DNA from: DAOSWM01 sp035380045
Lineage (GTDB): Bacteria; Bacteroidota; Bacteroidia; Bacteroidales; Tenuifilaceae
DNA length: 64,000 nucleotides
NCBI GenBank assembly: GCA_035380045.1
Contig: DAOSWM010000012.1
Span: 1 to 64,000, forward strand
Reading direction: 5' to 3'
Made by a program: the position numbers and the translations under genes. This document shows positions 27,876 through 35,996 of this stretch, piece after piece. Numbering within the stretch: position 1 is the stretch's first letter; each line of letters begins with the position of its first letter. The notes under the pieces are model-generated. The model searched no databases and had not been told where the DNA came from. It saw only the letters and a list, made by a program, of their open reading frames with translations.

Positions 27876-28943
27876 ATGAAAAAAGCGTTTTTACTTCTTC
27901 TATCCCTGGTGTCATTCTTTTCTTTCTCTCAGAGTGATGACGATTTGTTAAAGGAAATTGAGAAGCTACGAAGCTTCAACGAGAGTTTAAACCACAGGGT
28001 TTACGAGCTGCAGAAAACAATCGATGATGTTTTGTGGTACAACCGTATGGGCGATTTGGCTTTTATCGATAAGGTTTATCTGTATGGTCCGCCACCAGCA
28101 GTGGTTCCCAACCCAACTGCAATGGGAGCCAAGAACGATGTAAAATTCTGGGCGTACGTTTTTATTCCCAAGGGAATTGATTACACCAAAAAGTACCCGT
28201 TGCTCGTTCTTCCGCACGGTGGTGTTCACGGCGATTTTTCAACATACTACCTTCACATTGTGAAGGAGTTGGTAGTGCAGGGTTACGTTGTGGTTGCACC
28301 TGAGTACCGAGGTAGTACCGGGTACGGGAAGGGATTTTGGGAGCTAATTGATTACGGTGGCTTGGAGAACCAGGATGTGAAAGCCAGCCGCGATTACATG
28401 GTTGAAAACTACGAGTTTGTTGACAAGGACAGGATTGGTATTCTGGGTTGGAGTCATGGTGGCATGATTTCGTTGATGAATATTTTCGATTATCCTAAGG
28501 ACTACAAATGCGCATTCGCAGGGGTTCCTGTTTCCGATTTAATTGCCCGAATGGGTTACGCTACCGACGAGTACCGTGAATTATACTCCGCTGATTACCA
28601 TCTTGGTAAAACAGCCCGAGAGAACATTGAGGAGTATCGGCGCCGTTCACCGGCGTGGAATGCGCACAAGCTGCAAACCCCGCTGCTAATTCATACAAAC
28701 ACAAACGACGACGATGTGAATGTGCTTGAGGTGGAGCACCTCATTAAATCGCTGAAAGCTGAAGGGAAAAAGTTCGAGTACGAAATTTTTAAGGATATTC
28801 CGGGTGGCCATTCGTTCGATAGGATTGATACCAAGCACGCTAAGGAAACCCGATTGAAAATTTACACATTTCTAGCAAAGTATTTGAATCCCCCGAAGGT
28901 TCTAAAAACGGTAAACGACATAAACCAGGCTGCGTATCGCTAG
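27876..28943 (+). CDS. Exported S9-type (prolyl-oligopeptidase-like) alpha/beta hydrolase
   Basis: 355 residues with a signal peptide (about 1-19), a short coiled coil (about 22-50) and an S9-type catalytic domain. The nucleophile is Ser193 in GWSHGG, with likely Asp278 in NTNDDDVNV and His312 in GGHSFD. HGGVHGD (114-120) forms the oxyanion region. The N-terminal beta-propeller of classical S9 peptidases is absent, so it may act as an esterase or on small peptides rather than as a full dipeptidyl peptidase. It is probably periplasmic, and monocistronic with a terminator just after it. Confidence 0.8.
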   Translation: MKKAFLLLLSLVSFFSFSQSDDDLLKEIEKLRSFNESLNHRVYELQKTIDDVLWYNRMGDLAFIDKVYLYGPPPAVVPNPTAMGAKNDVKFWAYVFIPKGIDYTKKYPLLVLPHGGVHGDFSTYYLHIVKELVVQGYVVVAPEYRGSTGYGKGFWELIDYGGLENQDVKASRDYMVENYEFVDKDRIGILGWSHGGMISLMNIFDYPKDYKCAFAGVPVSDLIARMGYATDEYRELYSADYHLGKTARENIEEYRRRSPAWNAHKLQTPLLIHTNTNDDDVNVLEVEHLIKSLKAEGKKFEYEIFKDIPGGHSFDRIDTKHAKETRLKIYTFLAKYLNPPKVLKTVNDINQAAYR

Positions 28944-28966
28944 AAGTTTTTGGAGTATACTCTTAT

Positions 28967-29007
28967 GTCTCAATAATTTTATTGTAAAGTTGTTGGGACT
29001 TTTTTTA
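28967..29007 (+). terminator. Probable intrinsic terminator
   Basis: GTCTCAA (28967-28973) pairs with TTGGGAC (28993-28999), with one G-U pair across an AT-rich loop, followed by seven to eight T. It is weaker than the other terminators in the window because of the long loop. Confidence 0.45.
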
Positions 29008-29120
29008 TTTAGGCTGGTTAGTGGCTTAACTATTAAAGATTTTTTTTACTTTTATGGAAACATATTATTTTTCGGATTTATAAGCTTGTTACCTGGATAA
29101 TAACCCAAAAAATATTAAGT

Positions 29121-32030
29121 ATGGCAACACTGCTTTCCACCTACCAATTTATTCTAAGTTTTTTTGAATCGTGCGCCGATAAATTTTTATTGGCAATAGC
29201 ACCGTACTCAAATATTCTTTACTCTGCCAGCGAAGCTGCTTCTGAAGGAGGCGACCACGGTTCACATGCTAGCATGGCACCATTGCTCTTTATTATTCTT
29301 GCCCTTTTTATTGGAACAGCAACTCGTTACTGGTTAAGGAACTTTGCAATTCCCTACACCATTAGCTTGTTAATAATTGGGTTAGTTTTAGGGGTTGCCA
29401 ATAGGGCAGGCTTTTTCTCGGAATTTTTGCATATCGGTCATGGAAGCGGGCTGTTCATTTTTTCAGAGTCAATTGACTGGGCGGGTCACATCGATCCGCA
29501 TCTGATTCTATACATCTTTCTTCCAACGCTGATTTTTGAAGCAGCTTTTGCCATGCACGTGCACACATTCAAGAAATCGTTTACCAACGCATTCATTCTG
29601 GCTGTTCCCGGAATTATTGTTGCCCTGCTGCTAACCGGAGCATTCGTAATGATGCTTAAAGTTTTTAACATTGGTTTGGGAATGTGGACATGGCCTGTTG
29701 CCCTCATGTTTGGTGCGGTAATTAGCGCAACCGACCCAGTTGCTGTGGTTTCCATTCTAAAGGAGGTTGGTGCTAGTAAGAAGTTGGGAACCCTAATTGA
29801 AGGCGAATCGTTGCTTAACGATGGAACAGCCATCGTAATATTTATGGTGTTTTTTACAGCCTTAACCGGTGGCGAAGGTTCAAATCCAATTGTTCAGTTT
29901 TTACAGGTTTCACTTGGTGGAGTTCTAATTGGAGTTACTATTGGTTGGATAATTGTTACGTGGTTGAAACGTGTTTTTAACGATGCCCTTTTCGAAATAA
30001 CTGTGGTTGTTGGTGCTGCATACCTCGCATTCTTTGTGGCCGAACATTTTTTCCACGTTTCGGGTGTGCTGGCTCTGGTTGCTTTTGGAATTATGATGGC
30101 TGGAATTGGTAGAACCCGAATTAGCCCACAGGTTGCACACTTCCTTCACGAATTCTGGGAGTTAGCTGCATTTATTGCCAATACATTAATTTTTATAATT
30201 GTAGGCGTGGTTGTTGCGCAGCGGGTTTCGTATACACCTAGAGATTTTTTAATTCTCATTCTTTTATACATTGCAATTACTATTGTTCGAGCTATTGTAA
30301 TAGGTATGTTCTACCCTCTAATGAAACGCATTGGATACGGTATTACTCCAAAAGATAGCGTAATTGCCTGGTGGGGCGGACTCCGTGGAGCCGTTGGGCT
30401 TGCGTTAGCATTAATTGTTGCCAACGAAGCGTCCATTGAGCATGAAGTTCGCTCACAAATCCTATCTCTAACTGCTGGAATAGTAGTGTTAACATCGTTA
30501 GTAAACGCAACTACTATTAAGTTGTTAGTAAATAAGTTGGGATTAACTAAGGTAGGTGCTGTTCGTCAGCAAATGCTATCACAAACTGTTTCTTTTCTCC
30601 GGCAAAGTAGTGAAAAGGAAATTTCTAAGCTTAAAGAGAATCGTTTCATGTCGGGTGCCGACTGGGAATCGGTTTCCGATTACTTGCCAGATGTTAAGGA
30701 TGTAGAAGTGAAAACCGAAGAGGAGGAGAAGATTTTTGAAACAAGAAAGCGTTTGCTAATGAAGGAAAAGGAAAGTTACTGGCGTCAGTTTAGCGAGGGT
30801 TTGCTAAGTCCTGCTGCTGTTCAGAGCCTTTCCGATGAAATTGACCACCTGATGGACCTGAACGGTCGCGAGTCGTTAGGAAACCGCAAGGATTTAGAGA
30901 ATATGTGGAAAACGCCCAAAATAACCGCAAAACTTCAGAAGTTACCACTGTTTGGAGGTTTTTGGAAACGTCAATTCTACCGTAAGTTGGCTCTCAGCTA
31001 CGACTGTGCTCGTGGTTTCGTTGTTGCCAACGAAGAGAATCTAAAGGCTTTATCAAGCCTGATTATTGGTACTTCCACAGGAACTGATGTTGATAAGGAA
31101 GTTGAAGCCCTCTCAGGTTTAGAGGATGAAATAAACGAGAACAAGATTATGGGGCTCACATTTCTTCGGAATTTGAAGGACACATACCCTGAGGTTTACC
31201 ATGCCATTGAAACACAAATTGCTTCGCGTTCGTTGCTTAACCACCAGATGAGCAATATTCAAAAAATGGAGAAGCAGGGAAGGCTTGAACCCAGTGATGC
31301 TGCAAACTTGGAGTCGCAGATTCAGAGTCACATGAAACAAATTATTGATTCTCCTCCAAAGTACCAGGGAACCCAATCGTACAGGTTTTTACAGGCTATT
31401 CCACATTTTGGCGTAATGAATCCGAACGATTTGGAGTATCTGGCGAGTAAATTTAAGGAGAAAGTTTTTGCCATTGATGGCAAGCTTACCGTTGAGGGTG
31501 GAAACAGCGATGGTTTTATGATTATTGTTCGCGGAACTGCTAGGCTTGAGCAGGAAGGAAAGCTTAAAATGATGCTCGAGCCCGGCAATGTAATTGGAGC
31601 CTACGATACGCTTGCAGGCGTTCCTTTCTGGGCATCGGTTACAGCCGAATCGCCGGTAACTACTCTTACTCTCAGTAACTCTGTGCTAGCAAAGCTGCAG
31701 AAAACTAAAAAGCATATAGTTAAGCACCTGTGGTATTTTGCTGGCATCGATTTGGCAGAAAGGTTACTGGCAAAGGTTGAGCCATGGTCGGGCTGGAGAG
31801 CCAAAAAGCTGAAAAATTTTGTGATGAAAGGCGAAATTATCACCGTTCTACCCGGTGAGAAGCACCGCATTGATGCTGAGGCAATCATTCTGCTTGTTGG
31901 TGAAGTTATTCCTGAAAACGACGATACTACCCTGGTTGCTCCATGCTTACTAACTCACAATGAGTTTATGGTACGAACCAGCACTACGCTATTTGTACTA
32001 AAGCAGGATAGCGAGAAAACCGAAAGCTAA
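29121..32030 (+). CDS. SOS1-like Na+/H+ antiporter (CPA1) with cytoplasmic cNMP-binding-like domain
   Basis: 969 residues. An N-terminal CPA1 antiporter domain has about 12-13 helices (about 50-465). It carries the ion-binding motif ATDPVAVV with Asp205, the conserved LLNDGTAIV (231-239) and the GGLRGAVGLAL block near 425-435. A long cytoplasmic tail (about 470-969) contains helical segments and a cyclic-nucleotide-binding-like domain (about 770-880, with GNVIGAYDTLAG). The architecture matches plant SOS1-type exchangers, where the tail gates transport. It would expel Na+ in exchange for H+ and thus work against, or balance, the Nqr Na+ cycle. The gene is monocistronic. Confidence 0.88.
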   Translation: MATLLSTYQFILSFFESCADKFLLAIAPYSNILYSASEAASEGGDHGSHASMAPLLFIILALFIGTATRYWLRNFAIPYTISLLIIGLVLGVANRAGFFSEFLHIGHGSGLFIFSESIDWAGHIDPHLILYIFLPTLIFEAAFAMHVHTFKKSFTNAFILAVPGIIVALLLTGAFVMMLKVFNIGLGMWTWPVALMFGAVISATDPVAVVSILKEVGASKKLGTLIEGESLLNDGTAIVIFMVFFTALTGGEGSNPIVQFLQVSLGGVLIGVTIGWIIVTWLKRVFNDALFEITVVVGAAYLAFFVAEHFFHVSGVLALVAFGIMMAGIGRTRISPQVAHFLHEFWELAAFIANTLIFIIVGVVVAQRVSYTPRDFLILILLYIAITIVRAIVIGMFYPLMKRIGYGITPKDSVIAWWGGLRGAVGLALALIVANEASIEHEVRSQILSLTAGIVVLTSLVNATTIKLLVNKLGLTKVGAVRQQMLSQTVSFLRQSSEKEISKLKENRFMSGADWESVSDYLPDVKDVEVKTEEEEKIFETRKRLLMKEKESYWRQFSEGLLSPAAVQSLSDEIDHLMDLNGRESLGNRKDLENMWKTPKITAKLQKLPLFGGFWKRQFYRKLALSYDCARGFVVANEENLKALSSLIIGTSTGTDVDKEVEALSGLEDEINENKIMGLTFLRNLKDTYPEVYHAIETQIASRSLLNHQMSNIQKMEKQGRLEPSDAANLESQIQSHMKQIIDSPPKYQGTQSYRFLQAIPHFGVMNPNDLEYLASKFKEKVFAIDGKLTVEGGNSDGFMIIVRGTARLEQEGKLKMMLEPGNVIGAYDTLAGVPFWASVTAESPVTTLTLSNSVLAKLQKTKKHIVKHLWYFAGIDLAERLLAKVEPWSGWRAKKLKNFVMKGEIITVLPGEKHRIDAEAIILLVGEVIPENDDTTLVAPCLLTHNEFMVRTSTTLFVLKQDSEKTES

Positions 32031-32050
32031 CGTTAACTTATTTATATCAA

Positions 32051-32087
32051 ATCGGGTATGTATTTTAGTTGCATATCCGATTTTTTT
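32051..32087 (+). terminator. Intrinsic terminator after the antiporter gene
   Basis: ATCGGGTATG (32051-32060) pairs with CATATCCGAT (32072-32081), with one G-U pair, and a run of T follows. The T-run contains a TTG in frame with the next gene, which is why that TTG is not a credible start. Confidence 0.75.
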
Positions 32088-32112
32088 GTTGCTTTTTTGC
32101 GCAAAAATTACC

Positions 32113-33336
32113 GTGAAGCCAGCCATTCACAATATTGCTCGACTATACGTAATAAAGGCATCGAAGTGGTTTATGCTGGTGATGCCAATTGTAGTTCTAT
32201 TCTACCAGGAGAATGGGTTAGGCATGCGCGAAGTTTTTATTCTCCAAGCATTTTACTCAATTGCAATAGTGGTTCTCGAAATTCCTTCGGGCTACTTCGC
32301 CGATGTTTTGGGACGGAAAAATACACTTATAATTGGTTGTTTTTTAGGATTTCTGGGCTACTTAACCTACTCTTTTTCATATGGTTTTTGGGGTTTTTTA
32401 CTCGCAGAAATCATTCTTGGATTCGGCCAAAGTTTGATATCTGGTGCAGATTCAGCGCTTTTGTACGACACCCTAATACAATCGAATGACGAGAAGAGCT
32501 ACGTTAAGCATGAGGGGCGAATGGTTTCAGCAGGAAATTTTGCTGAAGCGCTTGCAGGAATTGCTGGTGGTTTGCTAGCGGCTTACAGCTTACGATACCC
32601 ATACTATTTTCAAACTCTTATTTCGCTGGTTTCGGTTCCTGCTGCATTAACGTTATTTGAACCCAGGGTTACGGAAACCAAAATTGGTCTTAGCTTAAAA
32701 GCGGTTTTGGGAGTTGTTAGGCATGCCTTTATTGAAAATATTCAGCTTCGCTGGAATATAATTTTCTCATCGGTTGTTGGAGCTTCAACATTGCTTATGG
32801 CATGGTTTGTTCAACCCTGGTTTATTAGCATTGAAATGCCAGTTTCGCTTTTCGGAGTGTTTTGGACGGTACTTAACCTTTCGGTTGGGATTACCGCAAT
32901 GGTTGCCTACAAAGTGGAGTTAAAATTCGGACCCCGAACAACAGTGCTTTGGTTCACAATTGTTTTGGCGTTGGGTTTTTTCGGAATTGCATATTTCGAT
33001 TCCTACTGGGGGTTTATTTTCCTTTTCCCTTTTTACCTTGCCCGTGGGCTGGCAACACCAATTTTAAAGGACTATATAAATAGGATTACTCCTTCCAACG
33101 TACGAGCGACCATTCTTTCGGTTCGAAATTTTACAATTCGAATTATTTTTGCGCTTTGGGGACCCTTTTACGGTTGGTACACCGACAAGTTTAGCCTTGC
33201 GGGTGCAATGTATATAGCTGCAATTGTTTTTATTGTTCTCACAGGAGTTTGTTACTACTTTTTTGTGTCAACAAATTTTAGTAGGAGCAAAGAAAAAAAA
33301 ACCATCAAGGAAACTCTTGATGGTTTTTCTATTTAA
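32113..33336 (+). CDS. Major facilitator superfamily transporter
   Basis: 407 residues from GTG 32113, with about 12 hydrophobic helices. The motif between TM2 and TM3 is GYFADVLGRKNTLIIG, the MFS signature A (GxxxDRxGRR type). The family resembles drug/metabolite H+ antiporters; the substrate is unknown. I chose GTG 32113 because the longer TTG start at 32086 lies in the T-run of the upstream terminator. The first helix then begins with the expected ARLYVIKASKWFMLVMP. The last codons form a terminator hairpin shared with the convergent gene. Confidence 0.82.
   Translation: MKPAIHNIARLYVIKASKWFMLVMPIVVLFYQENGLGMREVFILQAFYSIAIVVLEIPSGYFADVLGRKNTLIIGCFLGFLGYLTYSFSYGFWGFLLAEIILGFGQSLISGADSALLYDTLIQSNDEKSYVKHEGRMVSAGNFAEALAGIAGGLLAAYSLRYPYYFQTLISLVSVPAALTLFEPRVTETKIGLSLKAVLGVVRHAFIENIQLRWNIIFSSVVGASTLLMAWFVQPWFISIEMPVSLFGVFWTVLNLSVGITAMVAYKVELKFGPRTTVLWFTIVLALGFFGIAYFDSYWGFIFLFPFYLARGLATPILKDYINRITPSNVRATILSVRNFTIRIIFALWGPFYGWYTDKFSLAGAMYIAAIVFIVLTGVCYYFFVSTNFSRSKEKKTIKETLDGFSI
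33301..33328. terminator. Bidirectional terminator overlapping the MFS stop region
   Basis: ACCATCAAG (33301-33309) pairs with CTTGATGGT (33316-33324), preceded by a run of A and followed by T. It lies inside the last ten codons of the MFS gene and 17 bases from the end of the convergent beta-helix gene. Confidence 0.75.
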
Positions 33337-33344
33337 AAAGTTGA

Positions 33345-34460
33345 TTAATTATTTATCGACACATCACCCAGAGCATTATCGGTGTACGTGTTGTTGTTAT
33401 CGTTGAAGCTGCTGTACCACGAAAAGATTCCCCAACCACTAGAGTATCGGATAGTACAATCCTCAATGGTTAAGCCATCAACTTCGTATATTGAAATATT
33501 TGCATTGTCGGTTTCATCGCCTGCGTACTCAACAATACAGTGCTTCATTAATGTGTTTGAAGTGGTATGTGAGTAGAAGAAAACGCCGTGCCATGCACCA
33601 GGCGCTGGTGTAGATGCAGCAGTAGTGAAAATAATGGGTTTTTCTTCTGTTCCCACAGCGTTAAGGGTTGTTGATTCGTAGTAACCAAAGTCAATCCATG
33701 TATCAGCATGAAATTTAAGAACAACGCCTGGTTGAATTGTAAGAGTTTGCTCAACATTAATTGCGCCGTCAATGTAGTAGGGAACGGTTTGTTCGGTAAT
33801 TGTTGCTGTTGGAGTATTAATATCTCCGCCTCTAACCTTAATACCGTAGTTTGATTCGCAGGTAATAGTGTTGTTTGAGCCAAGTGTTGTTACACCAAGG
33901 CTTTCAATTTCAATTGCATGCGTGCCAACATTCTCGATTGTATTTCCTGAAAAAGAAACAAACCCTTTTGCAGCGTATATACCAATTTTTTTAGCACCTT
34001 GAATTTTACAATTATTCATCGTAATTTTTTCATCCAGGTTGACTGCAGGATGATCATTTTGTCCAGCATACTGAATTTCGCAGTAGGTCATTGATGAGTT
34101 TGAAAGTGTGCTGCCGTAAAACCACAAACCTTCCCACGAGCCAGGAGCTGGATTGGAAGCGTATGCAGTAAAAACAATTGGCTTATCCTCAGTTCCGTTT
34201 GCTATTAGCGTTACGTTATCGCTCCATCCAAACGAAAGGTAAGCCCCAGATTTAAATTTAATTGTAGTTCCAGGTTCAATGGTAAGAGTAGTTCCATCAA
34301 TATCAATTCCGGTTTCAACNNNNNNNNNNNNNNNNNNNNNNNNNNNNNNNNNNNNNNNNNNNNNNNNNNNNNNNNNNNNNNNNNNNNNNNNNNNNNNNNN
34401 NNNNNNNNNNNNNNNNNNNAGTGCAAAAAGCATAAATGCTGGTAACAGAAATTTTTTCAT
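33345..34460 (-). CDS. Exported right-handed beta-helix protein, interrupted by a gap
   Basis: The visible parts are a signal-peptide start MKKFLLPAFMLFA (34420-34460) and about 325 residues after the gap. The latter contain two homologous halves: each opens with TLTIEPG/TLTIQPG, then KPIVFT/KPIIFT, PAPGSWEG/PAPGAWHG, and CEIQYAG/CIVEYAG. This is the parallel beta-helix layout of surface adhesins and polysaccharide-binding proteins. No lyase active site is recognisable. The two parts are in the same frame only if the real gap length is 3n+1, so continuity is likely but not proven. No type IX sorting domain is visible at the C-terminus. Confidence 0.7.
   Translation of the reverse strand: MKKFLLPAFMLFAXXXXXXXXXXXXXXXXXXXXXXXXXXXXXXXXXXVETGIDIDGTTLTIEPGTTIKFKSGAYLSFGWSDNVTLIANGTEDKPIVFTAYASNPAPGSWEGLWFYGSTLSNSSMTYCEIQYAGQNDHPAVNLDEKITMNNCKIQGAKKIGIYAAKGFVSFSGNTIENVGTHAIEIESLGVTTLGSNNTITCESNYGIKVRGGDINTPTATITEQTVPYYIDGAINVEQTLTIQPGVVLKFHADTWIDFGYYESTTLNAVGTEEKPIIFTTAASTPAPGAWHGVFFYSHTTSNTLMKHCIVEYAGDETDNANISIYEVDGLTIEDCTIRYSSGWGIFSWYSSFNDNNNTYTDNALGDVSINN
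34320..34419. other. Assembly gap (100 N)
   Basis: Exactly 100 N inside the beta-helix gene, just after the signal peptide. The flanks show no overlap. Confidence 0.95.
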
Positions 34461-34602
34461 AAAATTGGATTTAGGTTAGTTAATAAGTTACTTGCTAATA
34501 TTATTTTCATGGCAATAGCAAATCTTGTTCCAAATGTGTAAACAATATTACAAAATAATGAACAATATTAATTGAAACCAATCCCCGAAAAGAAGGATTT
34601 TA

Positions 34603-35649
34603 CTAACCTATTTGTGTAACTAATTCTTTTACAAGTTTAACAAAGTTATTTATATCATCTTCGGTTGTGTCCCACGAGGTCATCCATCGAACCTCAGAAC
34701 GGTTTTCGTCCCACTCATAAAAGAAGTACTGTTCCTGTAGTTTTGGAATAATTTGAGGTGGAACAATGGCAAAAACACCATTAACCTCAACTTTTTGGGT
34801 TATTTGAATTTGAGGAATTTTGTTGATTTTTTCTGCGAGAAGTTTCGCCATGTTGTTGGCATGTTCAGCAGTTTGCTTCCACTGGTTGTTAGCTAGGTAT
34901 GCTGTGAACTGTGCAGAAATATACCGCATTTTAGATGCGAGTTGCAAACCTTGCTTTCGTGTGTACATGAAGTTTTCTTTAAGCTCAGGAGCGAAGAAAA
35001 CTATGGCTTCGCCATACATCATGCCGTTCTTCGTTCCACCGAACGAAAGAATATCAACACCCACATCGGTTGTAAACTCTTTGAAGCTGAGCTTGAGCGC
35101 AACAGCTGCGTTGGCAATACGGGCACCATCCATATGTAGGTACATGTTGTGCTCATGAGCAAGTTCGCTCAGCGCCTTTATTTCGGTGGGTGTGTAGAGT
35201 GTGCCCAGCTCGGTTGGTTGCGAAATGGAGATAACTTTCGGTTGTGCATGGTGCTGAAAACCAAAGCCATGAAGATGCTGCTTTACCAACTCAACGGTTA
35301 ACTTTCCATCCGGAGTTGGAACCGGAATAACTTTGCAGCCGGTGAAACGCTCGGGAGCACCGCATTCATCAACATGAATATGGGCCGTTTCGGGACAAAT
35401 AATGGAGTTATGTGGTTGAGTTGCTGCTTTAATTCCCAGTACATTTGCTGCAGAGCCAATAAAAACGAAGAAAACGTTAACGTGTTCACCAAAAATACTC
35501 TTAAATATTTTTTCAGCTTCAGAGGTATACGGGTCATCGCCGTAGGCAATTGTATGCCCGTTATTCACCTTGGTTAATGCATTCAGTATGTTAGGGTGAA
35601 CACCCGAGTTGTTATCGCTAGCAAAGCCACGTTTATTTTGCAGTTCCAT
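34603..35649 (-). CDS. ltaE: Low-specificity threonine aldolase
   Basis: A 348-residue PLP enzyme of fold type I (beta-eliminating lyase family). The Schiff-base Lys is Lys207 in SFGGTKNGMM, and Asp174 in HMDGAR contacts the pyridine N. GSAANV (65-70) binds phosphate. It cleaves threonine to glycine and acetaldehyde in the cytoplasm and can also act on allo-threonine or phenylserine. Length and motifs are normal for the family. It is monocistronic, with no clear promoter box. Confidence 0.92.
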   Translation of the reverse strand: MELQNKRGFASDNNSGVHPNILNALTKVNNGHTIAYGDDPYTSEAEKIFKSIFGEHVNVFFVFIGSAANVLGIKAATQPHNSIICPETAHIHVDECGAPERFTGCKVIPVPTPDGKLTVELVKQHLHGFGFQHHAQPKVISISQPTELGTLYTPTEIKALSELAHEHNMYLHMDGARIANAAVALKLSFKEFTTDVGVDILSFGGTKNGMMYGEAIVFFAPELKENFMYTRKQGLQLASKMRYISAQFTAYLANNQWKQTAEHANNMAKLLAEKINKIPQIQITQKVEVNGVFAIVPPQIIPKLQEQYFFYEWDENRSEVRWMTSWDTTEDDINNFVKLVKELVTQIG

Positions 35650-35996
35650 GCTGTTTAAAATTTAGGGTAATACGATTTTGTAAATATATAAAAACTACTC
35701 AACGTTTTAGTATATGTTGCAACCATGTTCTGTATTCTAACTTCAATAAACCAACCATCTTCCTCAAGAGTTCCGAACTCTCTACCCGCTGGCTGTTGAA
35801 GACTTCGGAACTCAGCCTAAACTAAAAATTATTAATTACTTCCACCTTCCGTCTTCCNNNNNNNNNNNNNNNNNNNNNNNNNNNNNNNNNNNNNNNNNNN
35901 NNNNNNNNNNNNNNNNNNNNNNNNNNNNNNNNNNNNNNNNNNNNNNNNNNNNNNNNNCTTCCACCTTCCGTCTTCCGTCTTCTTTCAACTTATCAA
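35650..35996. other. Intergenic region with hairpin, 7-base repeats and a gap
   Basis: No gene. GAGTTCCGAA (35768-35777) is perfectly inverted as TTCGGAACTC (35804-35813). Either side of the N gap lies a low-complexity CTTCCGT-type tandem repeat (35839-35857 and 35958-35981). It probably represents an intergenic repeat that broke the assembly. Confidence 0.6.
35858..35957. other. Assembly gap (100 N) in a short tandem repeat
   Basis: Exactly 100 N. The 19 bases before it equal the 19 bases after it, within CTTCCGT repeats, so the contigs may simply overlap or the repeat may be longer than assembled. Confidence 0.9.

Noticed and set aside
32086..32112. Longer TTG start for the MFS transporter
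   Set aside because: The TTG lies in the T-run of the terminator of the antiporter gene, so the transcript would start after it; GTG 32113 is preferred.
35839..35981. Possible CRISPR at the CTTCCGT repeats
   Set aside because: Repeat unit is about 7 bases with no spacers; this is a simple tandem repeat.
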